Positions 59,856 through 64,000 of a stretch of DNA of 64,000 bases are shown here, one piece after another. Origin of the DNA: Glycomyces buryatensis (GTDB lineage Bacteria; Actinomycetota; Actinomycetes; Mycobacteriales; Micromonosporaceae); the NCBI RefSeq assembly GCF_004912275.1, contig NZ_STGY01000083.1, positions 242,074 to 306,073 of the forward strand, written 5' to 3'. A program made the translations under genes and the position numbers. The stretch's first letter is position 1; each line of letters begins with the position of its first letter. A model generated the notes under the pieces. That model made no database searches, was not told the origin of the DNA, and was given only the letters and a program-made list of their open reading frames with translations.

Positions 59856-62294
59856 CTACTCCTGGAGGCTCCAGGTCTGGACGGTGCCGAGCCCCGATCC
59901 GGTGACCGCCACCGGGTGTCCGTCGACATTCGCGATGGCCGCATAGTAGAGCTCGTCGTCGCCGCTGTGCGGGGCGAGGCTCTCGCCGATCTGCTCGCCC
60001 GTGTCGAGGTCGAACAGGCTCAGACCGGTACTGCCCCAGACCAGTACGACCGGGCGGTCGTTCAGCTGGGTCACCTCCATGTCGTAGACGGTCTGGTACA
60101 GCTCGGTCGCGGCGGTGCCGTACTTCTCGGCCGAAGCGAGGTCCCACGCCTGGACCGATCCCTCGCTGGTGGCGGTCACCGCCAGTGCCGTGTCGCCGGC
60201 CTGGCCGACGTCGAAGGCGGCGACGTCGTAGGCGAGCTGGTCGAAGGTGCCGCCGGCGCTCTCGCCGGTCTCCATGTCGCTGACGTACACGCGGTTCTCG
60301 GAGACGCCCACCTCGCGCATCTTGCCGTCGACCTCTTCGAGCGTCCACCAATCCGGGTAGTAGGTGGACTGGATGGTGTCGATCTCATCGCCGGTGAACA
60401 GCTGCATGATCTCGTTGCCGCTCGCGTACGCGGGGACCGATCCCCACATCCCGACCCAGGCGACTCCGTTGTAATTGGACTCGCGGGAGTCGATCACCTC
60501 GCTCGGGTCGTCGAGGTACCAGACGCTCTCGGTGGAATAGTCCTTCGACCACACCACGGGCCGCCCGTCCACATCCACGATCGACATGCCCTCGATCTCG
60601 TCGGTGTGGCCCCGGTAGGTGTCGATGAGTTCGCCGGTGGCCGGGTCCCAGATCCGGATGATGCCGTCGACCCCGCCGGTGACGGCGACGGTCTCCCCGT
60701 CCACTTCGGCGGTGCGCACGCGCGTGACCGCTCCGACGTGCGGGTCGGTCATTTCAGCGATCTGGTCCCCCAGCTGCGCGTCGGCGATGTCGACCAGACC
60801 CGACCCTTCTCCGGGGTCGGACTCGCCGCTACTGCCCCCGCTGTCGCCGCTCGCCTCCTCGCCGCTTGACTCCTCATTGTCGGCGGCATTGGACGTGTCG
60901 TCGTTGCCGGCGTTGAGCTCGCCCTGGTCCTTCAGGATTCCGGGCACGATGAACAGGCCCGCGATGAGGACGATGGCCAGTGCGGAGGCGATGAGCGTGG
61001 TGATGCCGGCCGTGGAGGTGAGCCAGGATCGGCTCTGCTGCGCCGGGATCGGGCCGGTCTGCATGGACGGCTGCGTGATCGGGCCGGTCATGTGTCCCTG
61101 CTGGACCGGCATCGGGCTCTGCATCTGCGGCATCGGCGAGGGCTGTGGGGTGACCTGCGGCCCGGTCACCTGCGGCGGCAGGGCGGGGCTGGGCGTCGGC
61201 GCGGGCGAGGTGGAAATGATCTCGCGGGTGACGAGGCCGCCCTCGGAGACGGCCAGTTCGGGCTGCTCGATCGCCGCCGGTGCGATCCCCAGTTCCTGGT
61301 GGAGTCTGGTGGCGACCAAGGGCATTCGGCTGGCGGCGCCGACCAGGAACAGCCCGGCGATCTGCTCATTGGCCAGGCCGGACTCGCGAATGACGCCCTG
61401 GGCGACGCGGACGGTGCGCTCGACCAGCGGGGCGCACACGGACTCCAGTTCCTCGCGGGTGAGATGGGCGTCGACATCGATCAATGGAATGGTCAGATCG
61501 GTCGAGACGCTTCGGGACAGCCGCTCCTTGGCCTGCCGCACCTCCTCCATGAACGTGGCCCGGTATCGCAGGTCCGCGTTCTCGGTCGGCGACATGATCC
61601 GCGTCCAGCGCTCGTCGTCGGGCTGCACGCTCGCGGCCAGGTGCTGGGCCAGCGCCTGGTCGAAGTCGAGCCCGCCCAGGTCGAGTGCGCCGTCGACGGC
61701 CAGGATGTCGAACCCGCCGGCGGAGCGGCGCAGCACGGTCGCGTCGAAGGTGCCGCCGCCGAGGTCGTAGACGACGACGCCGGATCCGATGGGCACATCG
61801 TGCTGGAGGGTTTCTACGAAGTAGCTGGCGGCGGCGACCGGCTCGGCGATCAGGTCGACTTTGCCGAGTCCGGCGGCGGTCGCGGCGTCGGCGACGATGT
61901 GGCGGCGGGTCGGGCCCCAGGCGGCGGGGACGGTCACGGTGACCTGGCCGAGATCGCCGAGGGTCTGCTGGCAGTCGCGCGCGACCCGGCTGAGGACGGC
62001 GGCGATCACGCTGGTGACGGGAAGTTCGGTCTCTCCCAGCAGGATCGTGGCGTCATCGATGCGGCGCTTGGGGTTCGGTTCGAAGCGCTCGGGCTTGCGG
62101 CGTCCACCGTGGAGGGCGTCAGCGCCGACGACGGGGCCGCCCTCGTCGTTCATGAACACCGCCGACGGCAGCTGGGGCGAGCCGTCGAACAGTTGCTGGT
62201 GGACGCGTCCGTCGGCGCGGCGGATCGAGGCGACAGTGTGAGAGGTGCCGAAGTCGATGCTGACTCCGGCTGGGCGGGGGTTGCTCATTGCCAT
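59856..62294 (-). CDS. DnaK-like ATPase fused via membrane helix to beta-propeller-like domain
   Basis: An 812-residue protein. Residues ~10-360: Hsp70/actin-fold ATPase with SIDFGTSHTVAS (phosphate 1), VVVYDLGGGTFDATVL (phosphate 2, ~173-188) and AGLFLVGAASRMPLV (adenosine, ~313-327). Residues 361-425: Pro/Gln/Met-rich linker. One membrane helix at about 430-452. An acidic Ser/Gly segment to ~500, then a WD40-like propeller, e.g. AVTGGVDGIIRIWDPATGEL and GSVQAWDLAS. The Hsp70 substrate-binding domain is missing. Topology: ATPase inside, propeller outside. Start: first of two close ATGs. Function unknown. Confidence 0.85.
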   Translation of the reverse strand: MAMSNPRPAGVSIDFGTSHTVASIRRADGRVHQQLFDGSPQLPSAVFMNDEGGPVVGADALHGGRRKPERFEPNPKRRIDDATILLGETELPVTSVIAAVLSRVARDCQQTLGDLGQVTVTVPAAWGPTRRHIVADAATAAGLGKVDLIAEPVAAASYFVETLQHDVPIGSGVVVYDLGGGTFDATVLRRSAGGFDILAVDGALDLGGLDFDQALAQHLAASVQPDDERWTRIMSPTENADLRYRATFMEEVRQAKERLSRSVSTDLTIPLIDVDAHLTREELESVCAPLVERTVRVAQGVIRESGLANEQIAGLFLVGAASRMPLVATRLHQELGIAPAAIEQPELAVSEGGLVTREIISTSPAPTPSPALPPQVTGPQVTPQPSPMPQMQSPMPVQQGHMTGPITQPSMQTGPIPAQQSRSWLTSTAGITTLIASALAIVLIAGLFIVPGILKDQGELNAGNDDTSNAADNEESSGEEASGDSGGSSGESDPGEGSGLVDIADAQLGDQIAEMTDPHVGAVTRVRTAEVDGETVAVTGGVDGIIRIWDPATGELIDTYRGHTDEIEGMSIVDVDGRPVVWSKDYSTESVWYLDDPSEVIDSRESNYNGVAWVGMWGSVPAYASGNEIMQLFTGDEIDTIQSTYYPDWWTLEEVDGKMREVGVSENRVYVSDMETGESAGGTFDQLAYDVAAFDVGQAGDTALAVTATSEGSVQAWDLASAEKYGTAATELYQTVYDMEVTQLNDRPVVLVWGSTGLSLFDLDTGEQIGESLAPHSGDDELYYAAIANVDGHPVAVTGSGLGTVQTWSLQE

Positions 62295-62486
62295 GGCAGC
62301 AACTTTAGTGAGGTCCGTCCAGACTCCACGGGGCGCCGTCTCGACTCCCGGTGACGTGTCCCTCAAACGGAGTACCCCTGCGCGACAATACGACACGCAC
62401 ACTGTCGTGGATCCGTCCCTGGGGTTGACTCTCGCGCGATGCGGTGCTGCGCTTGGGGGATCAATGGTGCGATCCGGAGGTGCGGA

Positions 62487-62954
62487 ATGGAACGTGAACC
62501 CTCGAGCCCGGTATCTCGCGCGGGCGGGCTGGCCGCGCTCGGCGGCTCGATGCTGGTGGCGTCGTCGATGTTCATGCCGTGGGTGGACAGCGGCCCCGAC
62601 AAGGGCACCGACTACTGGCATCTGTCGGGAGTCGAAGGCGTCCAGAGCGATCAGGGCACGTACGGAGTGTCCCTGGTCCTGATGCTGCTGCTGGTGGTGT
62701 GGTGCGCCCTGTTCTTCGCCTGGCGCACGCACGAGACGCGCATGGCCTGGGCGTTCGGAGGCTTCGCGGGGACGGCGATGCTCTACGGCGGCGACCTGCG
62801 CATCACCGAGGACCTCGCGGCGTCGGCGTACGCCTCGGGCGAGACGGTCGCGGCCGTCGGCCTGTTCATCCTCGCGCTCGGCTGCGTCATCGCGGTCGCG
62901 GCCAACGTGCCCGAGCCGCACGGCGCGGTGCACGCCGGTTTGAAAGGCCGCTGA
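62487..62954 (+). CDS. Hypothetical membrane protein (155 aa)
   Basis: A 155-residue protein with about four hydrophobic helices (near 12-32, 65-83, 90-108 and 122-145). It starts MEREPSSPVSRAGGLAALGG with GGAGG seven bases before. SMFMPWVDSGPDKGTDYWHL is a short extracytoplasmic-looking loop. Family not recognised. 14 bases before idi, so possibly co-transcribed. Confidence 0.72.
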   Translation: MEREPSSPVSRAGGLAALGGSMLVASSMFMPWVDSGPDKGTDYWHLSGVEGVQSDQGTYGVSLVLMLLLVVWCALFFAWRTHETRMAWAFGGFAGTAMLYGGDLRITEDLAASAYASGETVAAVGLFILALGCVIAVAANVPEPHGAVHAGLKGR

Positions 62955-62968
62955 GGCACCATGGGCGG

Positions 62969-63514
62969 ATGACTGACGCGGTAGAGGAAGTGGTCCTGCT
63001 CGACGACGACGGGACGCCGATCGGGCGGGCGCCCAAGGAGGCCGTGCACGGCGGGGACACACCGCTGCATCTGGCGTTCTCCTGCTACGGCTTCGACCGG
63101 GCCGGGCGGGTCTTGATGACCCGCCGCTCGGGCCGCAAACGGGTCTTCCCCGGCATCTGGACGAACACGTGCTGCGGGCACCCCGGCCCGGGCGAGTTCA
63201 TGGAGACCGCCATCGCGCGGCGAATCGGCGAGGAACTCGGGGTGGTCCCCGAGGACCTGGTGTGCGCGCTGCCAACATTCCGATACCAGGCCGACATGGA
63301 TGGGGTGCTGGAGAACGAGATCTGCCCGGTCTACCTGTGCCGCATCGAGACCGACCCGTCCCCCAATCCCGACGAGGTCGAGGGCTTCGAGTGGATCGCC
63401 TGGGACGCCTACAAAGCGCAGGCGCTGCGGGCGGACTCGGACATGTCGCCGTGGACGCGGATGCAGGTGCGGCAATTGGACGAGTGGGGGCTCGTGCAAC
63501 GCTACCTCGCCTAA
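62969..63514 (+). CDS. idi: Isopentenyl-diphosphate delta-isomerase, type I
   Basis: A 181-residue type I IPP isomerase (Nudix fold): HLAFSCYGFDRAGRVLMTRR, WTNTCCGHPGPGEFMETAI (active-site Cys), RRIGEELGVVPEDLVC and ENEICPVYLCRI (catalytic Glu region). It interconverts IPP and DMAPP to balance isoprenoid synthesis, including undecaprenyl carrier lipid. The length and all active-site blocks fit a functional enzyme. Confidence 0.94.
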   Translation: MTDAVEEVVLLDDDGTPIGRAPKEAVHGGDTPLHLAFSCYGFDRAGRVLMTRRSGRKRVFPGIWTNTCCGHPGPGEFMETAIARRIGEELGVVPEDLVCALPTFRYQADMDGVLENEICPVYLCRIETDPSPNPDEVEGFEWIAWDAYKAQALRADSDMSPWTRMQVRQLDEWGLVQRYLA

Positions 63515-63566
63515 GGGCAATGTCGATCAGTAAGCGCCGGTTCGTACCGGACAAGGTTGCAACTGG

Positions 63567-63875
63567 GGTTCGGGCCCTCGGCGGTGGCGAGGTGGCGAGC
63601 CTGTCGCCGGTGAATCGCAGCGCCCGGCAGCGTTTCCCTTGCGGTTCAGGCGGTCAACGATGGATTGGTGAAGAGTCGGTCCCGGGTGCGCCGCTGGGGT
63701 TGGGTGGCACTGTTCTTGACGTTCAGACTCTCAGCGACGGAGTGGCGGGGAAAGCTGGTCGGGGCGGCCTGCCGGAACGGGGCTGGTCGTGGGTGAAGGT
63801 TCAAGCCGTCAGCGATGAAGCGGCGGCAGACCGGTCCTGGGTGCGTTGCCGAGGTCGGGCCGGAATGCGTTGCGG
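63567..63875 (+). repeat. Degenerate ~77-bp tandem repeats (about four units)
   Basis: Related blocks begin with GGTTCGGGCCCTCGGCGGTG (63567), GGTTCAGGCGGTCAACGATG (63643), CGTTCAGACTCTCAGCGACG (63720) and GGTTCAAGCCGTCAGCGATG (63798), spaced 76, 77 and 78 bases. Similarity continues past the core in at least the second and fourth units. Too diverged for CRISPR. Could be an intergenic repeat family or a decayed repeat-protein gene. Confidence 0.6.
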
Positions 63876-63943
63876 CGGGGCCAGGCTCGGCGGAGCGGCG
63901 ACCCGAGCGGGGCCGGTGGCCTTCGCGGCCTGACCGCGCGTGC

Positions 63944-63954
63944 GGGGGGGGGGG
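63944..63954 (+). repeat. Run of 11 G
   Basis: An uninterrupted G tract near the window end, unusual even here. It may be a slippage-prone site or sequencing/assembly artefact. Confidence 0.7.
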
Positions 63955-64000
63955 CAGGGGCGAGGCGCCGTCGAGCTCGAGCTCGGGTCCGTCATGGTCG

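Larger units (their letters stand above)
63515..64000. other. Gene-free end of window with repeats
   Basis: No convincing gene follows idi. Open frames here are low-complexity and unsupported by ribosome binding sites. The interval contains the ~77-bp tandem repeats and an 11-G homopolymer listed separately. Confidence 0.5.

Noticed and set aside
62295..63062. Long upstream extension of the DnaK-like frame
   Set aside because: It runs antisense through the membrane protein and idi genes and has no family similarity; the ATPase fold begins at IDFGTSHT soon after 62294.
63567..63875. CRISPR array
   Set aside because: Units are diverged along their length, spacing is ~77 bases with no constant short repeat and unique spacers, and no cas genes are near.

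Overview
The window is high-GC DNA from an actinobacterium. The evidence is strong G/C bias at third codon positions, frequent GTG and TTG starts, IdeR-type and Zur-type metal boxes, Tat/lipobox lipoproteins, an SCO4848-type small membrane protein and an LCP cell-wall ligase. A Glycomyces-like member of the Glycomycetaceae is a guess from overall gene style, not something the sequence proves. No rRNA, intact tRNA or CRISPR array was seen.

Region 1 (1-19.7 kb) is an exopolysaccharide/capsule island. It carries an undecaprenyl-phosphate sugar-1-phosphate transferase (minus strand) and then a tight, mostly ATGA/TTGA-overlapping plus-strand operon: a WbuB-like glycosyltransferase, CapE-CapF-CapG-type enzymes for UDP-N-acetyl-L-fucosamine, four more glycosyltransferases, a Wzx-like flippase, a Wzy-like polymerase and two methyltransferases. 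A second FkbM methyltransferase gene on the opposite strand is broken by two apparent one-base deletions. A Wzz/BY-kinase, its low-molecular-weight tyrosine phosphatase and an LCP ligase follow. The whole set makes, exports, polymerises, length-controls and anchors a glycan. It is bracketed by two direct copies of an unidentified ~65-bp sequence, the right one fused to a truncated IS5-type transposase gene.

Region 2 (19.7-29.9 kb) holds metal uptake genes: a PCuAC-like lipoprotein, an IdeR-boxed iron-siderophore ABC importer (ATPase, binding protein, double-length permease), a histidine-rich repeat protein, and a Dpp/Opp-like importer compressed into three genes by permease-permease and ATPase-ATPase fusion. 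A perfect-arm Zur-like palindrome lies between the His-rich gene and this importer, which suggests zinc or zincophore uptake.

Region 3 (29.9-46.4 kb) contains a lipase fused to a four-EF-hand calerythrin domain, an old yellow enzyme/DJ-1/beta-hydroxyacid dehydrogenase operon divergent from a two-cysteine MarR regulator, a second IdeR-boxed siderophore-binding protein, a TetR gene with a clear operator, several small genes, an antibiotic-kinase-like protein, a beta-helix surface protein and a secreted zinc carboxypeptidase.

Region 4 (46.5-64 kb) contains a Tet(M)/Otr(A)-type ribosomal protection protein with an overlapping upstream leader ORF, a TetR/SDR pair sharing a 16-bp operator, a Nudix protein with two N-terminal Nudix-N-like segments, a rhamnose/AI-2-type sugar ABC importer with a LacI-type operator, a sulfotransferase, a DnaK-like ATPase fused through one membrane helix to a beta-propeller-like domain, and idi. 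The last ~490 bases are gene-free and hold degenerate ~77-bp tandem repeats.
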